From Desulfobacterales bacterium C00003060 (GTDB lineage: Bacteria; Desulfobacterota; Desulfobacteria; Desulfobacterales; C00003060), in NCBI GenBank assembly GCA_001751085.1, contig MAXP01000206.1:5053-18531 (forward strand): a stretch of 13,479 nt of DNA, given 5' to 3'. The position numbers and the translations under genes were made by a program. Shown piece after piece: positions 8,116 through 13,479 of this stretch. The notes beneath the pieces are model-generated. The model had not been told where the DNA came from, did not search any database, and worked only from the letters and a program-made list of their open reading frames with translations. How positions within the stretch are numbered: position 1 is the stretch's first letter; every line of letters begins with the position of its first letter.

Positions 8116-8247
8116 AACTACCCTTTGATGGAGTCCCTGAAATGATCCAAACCACCCAAGCTTAAAGGAATAAAACCGACCTTCAAGAAAAGCTTAACCT
8201 CCCGAACTTCAACTAACTTCAGACATTCCCGATCACCTTCTCGTAAG
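8116..8247. other. 132-nt rplX-rplE spacer
   Basis: No open frame resembling a gene is present. AACTTCA occurs twice 3 nt apart, and HindIII-type AAGCTT palindromes occur twice, with short complementary flanks (AAGG and CCTT) that could pair weakly. In E. coli the S8 repressor site overlaps this junction, but I cannot identify an S8-type helix by eye. Confidence 0.45.
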
Positions 8248-8577
8248 CTACGTATCCATTATCTCCCCACATTTCCTGCACATCCGCACCCTTCTGCCAT
8301 CCTCAAGGGATTGCATCTTGATGCGAACAGGATTTATGCACTTGTTGCACATCAACATCAGGTTGGACCGGTGGATCGGAGCCTCCTTTTCTATAATACC
8401 CGCCTGTTGCCTTTGACCTCTTGCCTTAGTGTGGCATTTAACAATATTAACATTTTCAATGACAGCACGGTCACTGTCCCGAAAGACTCTCAGGACTTTG
8501 CCCATCTTACCTTTTTCCTTGCCCGCAATGACTTTGACTTTATCATCCTTCTTGATACGGCACTTCACAACTGACAT
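8248..8577 (-). CDS. rplX: 50S ribosomal protein L24 with a C-terminal zinc ribbon
   Basis: L24 starts 50S assembly and sits at the tunnel exit. The 109-aa product begins with the KOW domain (KKDDKVKVIAGKEKGKMGKV, residues 9-28). ENVNIVKCHTKARGQRQQAG and EAPIHRSNLML follow. The C-terminus carries CNKC at 77-80 and CRKC at 100-103, making a zinc ribbon, and ends GEIMDT; E. coli L24 lacks these cysteines. ATG at 8577 has a GGGGTGA Shine-Dalgarno. It lies 29 nt after rplN. Confidence 0.97.
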   Translation of the reverse strand: MSVVKCRIKKDDKVKVIAGKEKGKMGKVLRVFRDSDRAVIENVNIVKCHTKARGQRQQAGIIEKEAPIHRSNLMLMCNKCINPVRIKMQSLEDGRRVRMCRKCGEIMDT

Positions 8578-8606
8578 AATTCACCCCTTCCTTGGTATGG
8601 GTGAGG

Positions 8607-8975
8607 TTACAACACCTCTGGAGCCAGCGAGATGATTTTCATAAATTTCTTTGCCCGAAGCTCCCTTGCAACAGGACCAAAAATGCGGGTGCCAATAGGC
8701 TCTCCCTGCTGATTGATCAGTACCGCAGAATTGTCGTCAAATTTTATGTACGAACCATCCGGCCTGCGTAATTCCTTCTTTGTCCGGACCACGACCGCCC
8801 GCATGACATCTCCCTTACTGACTTTGGAGTTCGGTATGGCCTCTTTTACCGAGACTACAACAGTATCTCCAATCCTTGCATACCGCCGCCGCGACCCACC
8901 AAGGACCTTGATACAATACAGCTTTTTGGCTCCTGAGTTGTCGGCCACTTGTAGCTTGGTTTCCGCCTGTATCAT
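8607..8975 (-). CDS. rplN: 50S ribosomal protein L14
   Basis: L14 lies at the subunit interface and forms a bridge to 16S rRNA. The 122-aa product matches the highly conserved family throughout: [20 protein letters not shown] (1-20), [41 protein letters not shown] and [10 protein letters not shown]. It closes with [15 protein letters not shown] and [12 protein letters not shown]. It begins the spc part of the cluster, with ATG at 8975, 14 nt after the rpsQ stop and a GGGAG about 10 nt upstream. Confidence 0.99.
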   Translation of the reverse strand: MIQAETKLQVADNSGAKKLYCIKVLGGSRRRYARIGDTVVVSVKEAIPNSKVSKGDVMRAVVVRTKKELRRPDGSYIKFDDNSAVLINQQGEPIGTRIFGPVARELRAKKFMKIISLAPEVL

Positions 8976-8989
8976 TGCTAAATACTCCC

Positions 8990-9247
8990 TTAAAGAGCCT
9001 TTTCCAAAATCTCACGCACTATCCAGCGTTTGGTCTTACTCAGAGGCCTGGTTTCCACAATCATCACCTTATCGCCAATACGGCACACATTCTGTGCATC
9101 GTGAGCCATGCACTTGCTACGACGCTTAATGTACTTCTTGTACACGCGATGCTCAACGATCCTCTCCAGGGATACCACAACCGTCCTGTCCATCTTATCG
9201 CTGACAACCGTACCAATCTGTCTTTTTCTCAATCCCCTATCTTTCAT
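8990..9247 (-). CDS. rpsQ: 30S ribosomal protein S17
   Basis: S17 is a primary 16S rRNA-binding protein with an OB fold. From ATG at 9247 it is 85 aa: [20 protein letters not shown] (7-26), then [22 protein letters not shown] and [20 protein letters not shown], which is the complete family. The start is not fully settled. GTG at 9301 is in frame and would add 18 residues ([17 protein letters not shown]) unlike other S17 proteins. I prefer ATG 9247 because the family begins [10 protein letters not shown]; its GGGGA is about 11 nt upstream. It is separated from rpmC by an unusually long, repeat-bearing spacer. Confidence 0.95.
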   Translation of the reverse strand: MKDRGLRKRQIGTVVSDKMDRTVVVSLERIVEHRVYKKYIKRRSKCMAHDAQNVCRIGDKVMIVETRPLSKTKRWIVREILEKAL

Positions 9248-9398
9248 ATCATTCGTATCCCCGAGCTTTACTCCGCTAATTGGATCTCCCGGAAATGCCA
9301 CAACCGGCTCTAATCATTTCTCCCTCACCAAGACCCATCCTGCCGCTAACATCCCATTATTCCAATTGGAGCGAAGCGAACTACGTTCCTATTTCGTA

Positions 9399-9412
9399 CC
9401 GGGTTTCCGGTT
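9399..9412. repeat. Small GC-rich hairpin before rpsQ
   Basis: ACCGG and CCGGT are perfect arms around a 4-nt loop. There is no T-tract after it in the direction of transcription, so it is not a typical rho-independent terminator. It overlaps the 7-nt repeat block. Confidence 0.6.
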
Positions 9413-9430
9413 CATTGTTCATTGATACAA
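9403..9430. repeat. 7-nt repeats (GTTCAT type) in the rpmC-rpsQ spacer
   Basis: Plus-strand consecutive units GGTTTCC, GGTTCAT, TGTTCAT and TGATACA. Positions 9403-9418 match 3339-3354 in the secY-rpmJ spacer at 14 of 16 bases. Confidence 0.65.
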
Positions 9431-9442
9431 TCTTCAGTTTAT

Positions 9443-9456
9443 TTCACGATTCACGA
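9443..9456. repeat. Two TTCACGA 7-nt units at the rpmC stop
   Basis: TTCACGA occurs twice without a gap and supplies the last codons and stop of rpmC (SRES). The same GATTCACGA 9-mer is at 3175-3183 in the rpmJ-rpsM spacer. Confidence 0.6.
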
Positions 9457-9650
9457 CTTGACGCCAGTTGCCGTTCCCTCACCACGGTTTTAATGCGGGC
9501 AATATCACGCTTGGACTGCCTCAACCTCATTGTATTTTCCAACTGGTCAGTGGCATGCTGAAATCTCAGGTTGAAAAACTCTTGGGTAAGATCAACCAGT
9601 TTTTGCCCTAACTCCCCAGAACTTAGCTCCCTCAATTCACTTGCTTTCAT
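9444..9650 (-). CDS. rpmC: 50S ribosomal protein L29
   Basis: L29 lies beside L23 at the tunnel exit. The 68-aa product is two helices: [20 protein letters not shown], then [20 protein letters not shown], and the family core ends at [20 protein letters not shown] (43-62). The final LASSRES lies partly in a 7-nt repeat. ATG overlaps the rplP stop by 4 nt (ATGA), so translation is probably coupled. Confidence 0.97.
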   Translation of the reverse strand: MKASELRELSSGELGQKLVDLTQEFFNLRFQHATDQLENTMRLRQSKRDIARIKTVVRERQLASSRES

Positions 9651-10063
9651 GAACGCTTACCTCGTATTACCAGGCGTGTCCTGAAGGGAAGTTTGTGTGA
9701 AGCCAATCGGAAGGCTTCTGTTACCAACTCGGCGGAAACACCTTCAATCTCATAAAGTATCTTACCAGGCCTGACCACGGCAACCCAACCTTCCGGGGAC
9801 CCTTTACCCTTCCCCATCCTCGTTTCAGCAGGCTTCTTTGTAATCGGCTTGTCAGGAAAAACCCTGACCCAGATTTTTCCACCCCGTTTCACGTGACGCG
9901 TCATAGCAACACGCGCAGCTTCAATCTGTTGTGCTGTCATTCGCCCACACTCGATTGCCTGAAGTCCGAACGCACCAAAGCTCAAAGTCGATCCCCGATA
10001 GGCCTTTCCTTTTGTCCTGCCCTTCTGTTGTTTCCGATACTTGACCTTTTTGGGACTTAACAT
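9647..10063 (-). CDS. rplP: 50S ribosomal protein L16
   Basis: L16 positions the A-site tRNA in the peptidyl-transferase region. The 138-aa product has [20 protein letters not shown] (1-20), [20 protein letters not shown] (32-51) and [20 protein letters not shown] (65-84). [21 protein letters not shown] follows. Arg82 is the position corresponding to the arginine (R81) that is hydroxylated in E. coli. ATG at 10063 has AGGAG about 8 nt upstream, overlapping the rpsC stop (TAGGAG). It overlaps rpmC by 4 nt. Confidence 0.98.
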   Translation of the reverse strand: MLSPKKVKYRKQQKGRTKGKAYRGSTLSFGAFGLQAIECGRMTAQQIEAARVAMTRHVKRGGKIWVRVFPDKPITKKPAETRMGKGKGSPEGWVAVVRPGKILYEIEGVSAELVTEAFRLASHKLPFRTRLVIRGKRS

Positions 10064-10075
10064 GACCGGGCACTC

Positions 10076-10723
10076 CTAAATTGCTTCCACTCTGTCTTTT
10101 TCAAGGATCTCACCGTTAAATATCCATACCTTTATCCCGATAATGCCGTAGGTGCAGCGTGCCTGAGCAAACCCATAATCAATATCCGCCCTCAAAGTAT
10201 GAAGTGGGACTCTCCCTTCCTTGTACCATTCGGTCCTGGCCATCTCTGCCCCTCCTAAACGACCAGAGGAGGATATCTTGACCCCCTTGGCACCAAACCT
10301 CATCGCTGACGCCACACTTCTTTTCATGGCCCGGCGAAAGGCGACACGCCTCTCAATTTGCATGCCAACGTTCTCAGCGATCAATTGAGCGTCTACTTCA
10401 GGCTTTTTTACCTCTTGGATATCAATAACCAGCTCATGCGAGACAAGCTTCTCCAATCTCTTCTTCAGATGCTCAATCTCCGCCCCCTTTTTCCCAATCA
10501 CAATGCCTGGACGTGCAGCATATATGCGTATTTTAACACGGTTAGCCCATCTTTCGATCTCAATATTGGAGATACCGGCATGATAGAGTTTCTTCTTCAG
10601 AAACTCACGGATATTGCGGTCATCTATGATGAACTTTGCATAATCCCTGCCGGAAAACCACCGTGAATTCCACGTCTTCGTAATCCCCAACCTGAACCCA
10701 ATCGGATTTACCTTCTGCCCCAA
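10076..10723 (-). CDS. rpsC: 30S ribosomal protein S3
   Basis: S3 shapes the mRNA entry channel and its helicase function with S4 and S5. From TTG at 10723 the product is 215 aa, starting [20 protein letters not shown]. The KH type-2 domain includes [20 protein letters not shown] (71-90) with the GKKG loop at 77-80. The C-domain contains [40 protein letters not shown] and [12 protein letters not shown] is chosen because AGGAGG lies 7 nt before it and the family begins there. An in-frame ATG at 10756 would add 11 foreign residues and overlap rplV. Confidence 0.97.
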   Translation of the reverse strand: MGQKVNPIGFRLGITKTWNSRWFSGRDYAKFIIDDRNIREFLKKKLYHAGISNIEIERWANRVKIRIYAARPGIVIGKKGAEIEHLKKRLEKLVSHELVIDIQEVKKPEVDAQLIAENVGMQIERRVAFRRAMKRSVASAMRFGAKGVKISSSGRLGGAEMARTEWYKEGRVPLHTLRADIDYGFAQARCTYGIIGIKVWIFNGEILEKDRVEAI

Positions 10724-10730
10724 AACCGAT

Positions 10731-10736
10731 CCTCCT
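10731..10736 (-). promoter_or_regulatory. Ribosome binding site deciding the TTG start of rpsC
   Basis: Minus-strand AGGAGG in the 13-nt gap after the rplV stop, 7 nt before TTG at 10721-10723. It argues against the ATG at 10756 inside rplV. Confidence 0.87.
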
Positions 10737-11069
10737 CTATTCTTCTGCCAAAACAACCGTTATGTGACTGGTACGTTTCAAAATCCTGGTAGCCCGCCCC
10801 TGGGCCCTTGGCCGAAAACGTTTCATGCTCGGCCCCTGGTCGACAACAATATTTGCAATAGATAGGTTGTCCACCTCAATATCAGGCTTCTGGTCAGCAT
10901 TTGCCACTGCCGAACGTATGATCTTGCCCAGAATCTTGCCGGAACGTTGCGGCATAAAACCCAAGGCACTCAAAGCATCCTCTACGGGCTTGCCCTTCAC
11001 TGTCCTTGCCACTTTTCGAACCTTTGCGGGACAAATTCGCACATATCTTGCTACTGCCTTAACTTCCAT
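10737..11069 (-). CDS. rplV: 50S ribosomal protein L22
   Basis: L22 has a globular part on the 50S surface and a hairpin lining the exit tunnel at its constriction with L4. The 110-aa product shows [20 protein letters not shown] (10-29), then [17 protein letters not shown]. The tunnel hairpin is [20 protein letters not shown] (82-101), and it ends [12 protein letters not shown] at 11069 follows the rpsS stop by 5 nt. The nearest Shine-Dalgarno-like GGGA is too far for strong initiation, so coupling to rpsS is likely. Confidence 0.98.
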   Translation of the reverse strand: MEVKAVARYVRICPAKVRKVARTVKGKPVEDALSALGFMPQRSGKILGKIIRSAVANADQKPDIEVDNLSIANIVVDQGPSMKRFRPRAQGRATRILKRTSHITVVLAEE

Positions 11070-11074
11070 TGCTA

Positions 11075-11362
11075 TTATTTCTTCCCTTTTAAACGGGTCT
11101 TTTTCTCTCCGGAGTGAGCGTAAAAGGTCCTTGTTGGTGCAAACTCTCCCAGTTTGTGGCCTACCATATCTTCTGATACGAACACTGGAACGAACTTCTT
11201 CCCATTGTGTACGGCCAGTGTCAAGCCAACTAGCTCAGGGACGATAGTAGATCGCCTCGACCAGGTCTTTATGACTTTCCGGCTCCTGCTCTCCTGGGCC
11301 ACAAATGCCTTTTGGAGTAATTTTGGTTCAATGTAAGGACCCTTCTTCAACGAACGTGCCAT
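11075..11362 (-). CDS. rpsS: 30S ribosomal protein S19
   Basis: S19 forms a complex with S13 in the 30S head near the A-site tRNA. The 95-aa product is typical: [20 protein letters not shown] (1-20), [20 protein letters not shown] (32-51) and [20 protein letters not shown] (52-71). It closes with GEFAPTRTF and a basic tail. ATG at 11362 follows AGGTGA by 4 nt. The 163-nt gap from rplB is far longer than in most bacteria and contains three repeat fragments plus a hairpin. Confidence 0.98.
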   Translation of the reverse strand: MARSLKKGPYIEPKLLQKAFVAQESRSRKVIKTWSRRSTIVPELVGLTLAVHNGKKFVPVFVSEDMVGHKLGEFAPTRTFYAHSGEKKTRLKGKK

Positions 11363-11378
11363 GTCATCACCTATGACG

Positions 11379-11404
11379 TTTCGAAATTCCTACACCTTAA
11401 TTGA
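11379..11404 (-). repeat. 26-nt leader repeat, copy before rpsS
   Basis: Minus-strand core AATTAAGGTGTAGGAATTTC, matching 6847-6872 at 24 of 26 bases and lying 16 nt before the rpsS start. Confidence 0.75.
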
Positions 11405-11422
11405 GACTGCAAGATCTCCTGC

Positions 11423-11450
11423 CTTGTGCCATTCACGTGCAATGGCAAAG
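11423..11450. repeat. Hairpin in the rplB-rpsS spacer
   Basis: Arms CTTGTGCCATT and AATGGCAAAG pair over 10 bp with one bulged base around a 7-nt loop containing CACGTG. There is no T-tract after it on the minus strand, so a terminator role is doubtful; an mRNA processing or protein-binding site is possible. Confidence 0.6.
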
Positions 11451-11470
11451 CCCTGATTTCTATTTTCCTT

Positions 11471-11492
11471 ATTTATAACCTTCCGAGGTATA
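11471..11492 (-). repeat. 22-nt repeat (TATACCTCGGAAGGTTA type), minus-strand copy
   Basis: On the minus strand it matches plus-strand 13384-13405 at 21 of 22 bases, so the two copies are inverted and about 1.9 kb apart. Confidence 0.75.
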
Positions 11493-11525
11493 CTTTCGTA
11501 AGCGTTCACCCAAAAGGCTGAACTA

Positions 11526-12356
11526 TTACTTATCCTTCCTACGCCTTACGATGTACCGATTGCTAACCTTGTTCTTCTTTCGTGTTCTGTAACCCTTACT
11601 AGGCACACCCCAAGGGGAACAGGGATGTCGTCCTCCGGATGACTTTCCTTCACCACCACCCATTGGATGGTCTACAGGATTCATGGCAACACCCCGCACC
11701 TTTGGCCGACGGCCCAGCCAACGTTTTCGGCCTGCCTTGCCAAGACAGACGTTCTCATGTTCAAGATTTCCTACCTGACCAACTGTTGCCTTGCAATGCA
11801 ACAGAAACATGCGAACCTCCCCGGAAGGAAGTTTGACCTGGGCATACCGTCCCTCTTTGGCCATAAGTTGTGCATAAGTCCCTGCACTGCGTGCTATCTG
11901 CGCCCCCTTGCCCGGCTGCATCTCAATATTGTGGATCTGGGTACCCAGGGGTATGTTGCTAAGCGGCAAAACATTGCCTGGTTTAATGTCGGCAGTGGAA
12001 CTGGCAATCACCGTATCGTTTACAAGAAGCTTATGGGGAGTCACAATATAGCGCTTTTCCCCGTCTGCATAATAGAGCAAGGCGATGCGGGCAGATCGAT
12101 TGGAATCGTATTCTATTGATGCCACCTTTGCCGGGACATCCGTCTTGTCACGCTTGAAATCAATGATGCGGTAGCGCCGTTTGTGTCCGCCACCACGGTG
12201 GCGACACGTAATGCGGCCACGAGCATTTCGCCCCCCGCTCCTCTTAAGAGGCCGCACTAAGCTCTTTTCAGGTCGAGACCTCGTGATATCCTCAAACGTT
12301 TCATATGTCTGAAATCGCCGTCCAGGAGAGCTAGGTTTGACTTTTCTAAGGGCCAT
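11526..12356 (-). CDS. rplB: 50S ribosomal protein L2
   Basis: L2 is one of the most conserved ribosomal proteins. It is required for subunit association, tRNA binding and peptidyl transfer. The 276-aa product has [20 protein letters not shown] (47-66), the SH3-like middle with GDTV-type strands, and [20 protein letters not shown] (169-188). [20 protein letters not shown] (222-241) contains His230, matching the functionally important E. coli His229. The residue after the following proline is Met where E. coli has His. The C-terminus [14 protein letters not shown] is normal. ATG at 12356 follows AGG about 9 nt upstream. The gap from rplW is filled by a 7-nt tandem array. Confidence 0.98.
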   Translation of the reverse strand: MALRKVKPSSPGRRFQTYETFEDITRSRPEKSLVRPLKRSGGRNARGRITCRHRGGGHKRRYRIIDFKRDKTDVPAKVASIEYDSNRSARIALLYYADGEKRYIVTPHKLLVNDTVIASSTADIKPGNVLPLSNIPLGTQIHNIEMQPGKGAQIARSAGTYAQLMAKEGRYAQVKLPSGEVRMFLLHCKATVGQVGNLEHENVCLGKAGRKRWLGRRPKVRGVAMNPVDHPMGGGEGKSSGGRHPCSPWGVPSKGYRTRKKNKVSNRYIVRRRKDK

Positions 12357-12367
12357 ATTCTTTACCT

Positions 12368-12448
12368 GTTAGTCGTTCGTTATTTGTTACTCGTTACTCG
12401 TTACTCGTTACTCGTTACTCGTTACTCGTTACTTGTTACTTGTTAATC
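12368..12448. repeat. 7-nt tandem array (GTTACTC) between rplW and rplB
   Basis: Six perfect plus-strand GTTACTC units (12386-12427) are followed by GTTACTT, GTTACTT and GTTAATC. They are preceded by degenerate GTTAGTC, a 4-nt partial unit and GTTATTT. The array takes up 81 of the 96 nt between the rplW stop and rplB start. Read on the transcript (GAGTAAC) it has TAA in every frame, so it stops any read-through. Confidence 0.92.
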
Positions 12449-12452
12449 TAAA

Positions 12453-12740
12453 TCATACCCCTTCAAAGAACTCAATATTTTCACCGCCGGCAAGGGTCAC
12501 GATAGCCTTCTTCCAGTCACGGCGCTTACCCAGCACCCGCCCCACGCGTTTGACTTTCCCTTTGACCTGCATAGTCCGAACCTTTACCACTCGAACATTG
12601 AATATCCTTTCTATTGCATGCCTGATCTCCACCCTGTTGGCCTTGCGGTCCACCTCAAAGGAAAACTGATTGTTCGTCTCCTTTTGGATGGTACTTTTTT
12701 CAGTAATCATGGGTCTCTTGACAATCTCGTACGGGTTCAT
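12453..12740 (-). CDS. rplW: 50S ribosomal protein L23
   Basis: L23 sits at the tunnel exit and is the docking point for trigger factor and signal recognition particle. The 95-aa product begins [20 protein letters not shown]; Glu14 in TEKS corresponds to the docking glutamate (E18 in E. coli). It contains [20 protein letters not shown] (27-46), then [20 protein letters not shown], the family's beta and loop region. ATG overlaps the rplD stop by 4 nt (ATGA). A 96-nt repeat-filled gap follows it. Confidence 0.98.
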   Translation of the reverse strand: MNPYEIVKRPMITEKSTIQKETNNQFSFEVDRKANRVEIRHAIERIFNVRVVKVRTMQVKGKVKRVGRVLGKRRDWKKAIVTLAGGENIEFFEGV

Positions 12741-13360
12741 GAAAGCAGTCTCCCTTCAAGTTGCCCAACAGAAGACTCAAGCAAAACGAGGTGCTTAAAC
12801 CTGAGAATGTCATACACATTCAAGCCTTCCCAGCGCACAACTTTCACACGGGGCACGTTCCTGGAAGAAAGCTCAAGGTTCTCAAGCTTTCCTTCAGTTA
12901 CAATCAACACCTCCCTGGTCTTCAACGCTCTCATAATTTCCACGAATCGTTTTGTCTTGACAGATTCCAGATCAAGTTTATCCACAACAATCAAGGCCTT
13001 CTTTTGCAGTTTGCTTGTCAGGGCCATTTTTAGGGCCTGTCTACGAACCTTTTTGGGGACCTTGTATGCATAACTGCGTGGCCCGGGACCAAATACCACA
13101 CCTCCACCGCGCCACAGGGGAGAACTCCGCGATCCTGCCCGGGCACGCCCCGTGCCTTTCTGACGGTAAGGCTTCTGCCCCCCACCTCGCACTTCAGAGC
13201 GCCCTTTGGTAGAAGCCGTTCCAACGCGCTTGTTGGCCAACTGCATGGTCACTACCTCGTGCAAGACATGCTGTTTGATCGGGATATTGAAGATCTCATC
13301 TGCCAAGTCTATCTGAGAAACCTTAATACCATCCACATTATAAACATCTTGAAGGGCCAT
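12737..13360 (-). CDS. rplD: 50S ribosomal protein L4
   Basis: L4 has a surface domain and a long loop that forms the tunnel constriction with L22. In E. coli it also represses the S10 operon. The 207-aa product shows the loop at about 44-95: [40 protein letters not shown] and [13 protein letters not shown]. The C-domain has [20 protein letters not shown] and ends with [18 protein letters not shown] at 13360 has AGGA about 8 nt upstream. The gene normally follows rplC, but the first 119 nt upstream hold no rplC end. Confidence 0.98.
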   Translation of the reverse strand: MALQDVYNVDGIKVSQIDLADEIFNIPIKQHVLHEVVTMQLANKRVGTASTKGRSEVRGGGQKPYRQKGTGRARAGSRSSPLWRGGGVVFGPGPRSYAYKVPKKVRRQALKMALTSKLQKKALIVVDKLDLESVKTKRFVEIMRALKTREVLIVTEGKLENLELSSRNVPRVKVVRWEGLNVYDILRFKHLVLLESSVGQLEGRLLS

Positions 13361-13383
13361 AAACCTGTTCCTACTTCACCGTT

Positions 13384-13405
13384 TATACCTCGGAAGGTTA
13401 CAAAT
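13384..13405 (+). repeat. 22-nt repeat (TATACCTCGGAAGGTTA type), plus-strand copy
   Basis: It matches the reverse complement of 11471-11492 at 21 of 22 bases and lies 23 nt upstream of the rplD start. Confidence 0.75.
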
Positions 13406-13449
13406 GGCGTTTTTCTCGGTGAGTCATGAGCATCAAGAGCAAGGCGCGA

Positions 13450-13479
13450 AGGCGCGGAATAGCTGGCTATTGCAAGCCT
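13450..13479. repeat. REP-like palindrome at the window edge
   Basis: AATAGC (13458-13463) pairs with GCTATT (13466-13471), and AGGC (13450-13453) pairs with GCCT (13476-13479) across a 4-nt internal loop. It may continue beyond the edge. It looks like a repetitive extragenic palindrome, but a second copy is not in the window. Confidence 0.5.

Larger units (their letters stand above)
9248..9443. other. 196-nt rpmC-rpsQ spacer with repeats and a small hairpin
   Basis: This is the longest spacer fully inside the window. It holds 7-nt repeats at 9403-9430 and a strong short hairpin at 9399-9412. A 13-codon open frame (9276-9317, ATG start) sits 2 nt after AGGGAG, too close for normal initiation. 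No known small protein is seen. If rpsQ started at GTG 9301 the spacer would shrink to 142 nt. Confidence 0.55.
11363..11525. other. 163-nt rplB-rpsS spacer, a mosaic of dispersed repeats
   Basis: From rplB toward rpsS it contains the fragment shared with the secY-rpmJ spacer (11495-11509) and the fragment shared in inverted orientation with the rplD upstream region (11471-11492). A hairpin (11423-11450) and the leader repeat shared with rplF (11379-11404) follow. No gene is present. Confidence 0.7.
13361..13479. other. Spacer upstream of rplD, running off the window edge
   Basis: Apart from the rplD ribosome binding site, this holds the 22-nt repeat at 13384-13405 and an 8-nt direct repeat (AAGGCGCG twice, 13441-13456). 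A palindromic segment lies at 13450-13479. One minus-strand frame is open throughout but does not resemble the end of L3. The neighbouring rplC is therefore at least 119 nt away, if present. Confidence 0.6.

Noticed and set aside
9399..9412. Rho-independent terminator between rpmC and rpsQ
   Set aside because: The stem is only 5 bp and no T-tract follows in the transcribed direction.
11667..12119. 150-aa open frame on the plus strand
   Set aside because: Antisense to the conserved body of rplB; a shadow frame.
12368..12448. Possible CRISPR-like array
   Set aside because: The units are 7 nt and contiguous, with no spacers; it is a simple tandem repeat.
12618..13073. 151-aa open frame on the plus strand
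   Set aside because: Antisense to rplW and rplD, which are unambiguous; no ribosome binding site or family pattern.
13361..13479. Open minus-strand frame entering from the right edge as the end of rplC
   Set aside because: The translation shows no resemblance to the L3 C-terminus, runs through repeat DNA, and continues into rplD out of its frame.

Overview
This window is almost entirely one minus-strand run of translation genes: the S10, spc and alpha ribosomal-protein clusters joined end to end. I count 26 genes. In transcription order (high to low coordinate) they are rplD, rplW, rplB, rpsS, rplV, rpsC, rplP, rpmC, rpsQ | rplN, rplX, rplE, rpsN, rpsH, rplF, rplR, rpsE, rpmD, rplO, secY | rpmJ, rpsM, rpsK, rpsD, rpoA, rplQ. 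rpsJ and rplC, which normally precede rplD, would lie beyond the right edge. The plus strand carries no credible gene; its open frames are shadows of the conserved proteins.

The protein set is bacterial and ordinary in composition: the L30 gene is present, S14 is the short zinc-binding form, and S4, L24 and L36 also keep their cysteine pairs. The protein sequences, the direct secY-rpmJ junction without adk, map or infA, and the style of intergenic repeat suggest a sulfate-reducer-like member of the former Deltaproteobacteria (Desulfobacterota). That placement is an inference from familiarity, not from a search.

The genes work together as the core of the ribosome. L4, L22 and L23 line and surround the exit tunnel, L2 and L16 support the peptidyl-transferase region, and S3, S4 and S5 form the mRNA entry. 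SecY is the membrane channel for nascent proteins, and RpoA is the assembly platform of RNA polymerase. Several neighbours overlap or nearly touch (rplD/rplW, rplP/rpmC and rpoA/rplQ by 4 nt; rpmD/rplO by 14 nt; rplO/secY 1 nt apart), which suggests translational coupling.

Two things are out of the ordinary. First, about ten junctions in this normally compact operon are opened up by 67 to about 200 nt. Several of these spacers are built from short repeats with a 7-nt period (GTTACTC, GTTATTC, GTTCAT-type, TTCACGA, GATTGGG) or from 15-26 nt sequences shared between distant junctions. One 7-nt repeat has been translated into the C-terminal tail of L17. Second, five of the 26 genes (rpsC, rpsN, rpsE, rpsM, rpsD) start with TTG, each behind a strong Shine-Dalgarno sequence. 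I found no defence system, mobile-element gene, tRNA, rRNA or CRISPR array. The repeat-filled spacers are the only candidate for something undescribed here.
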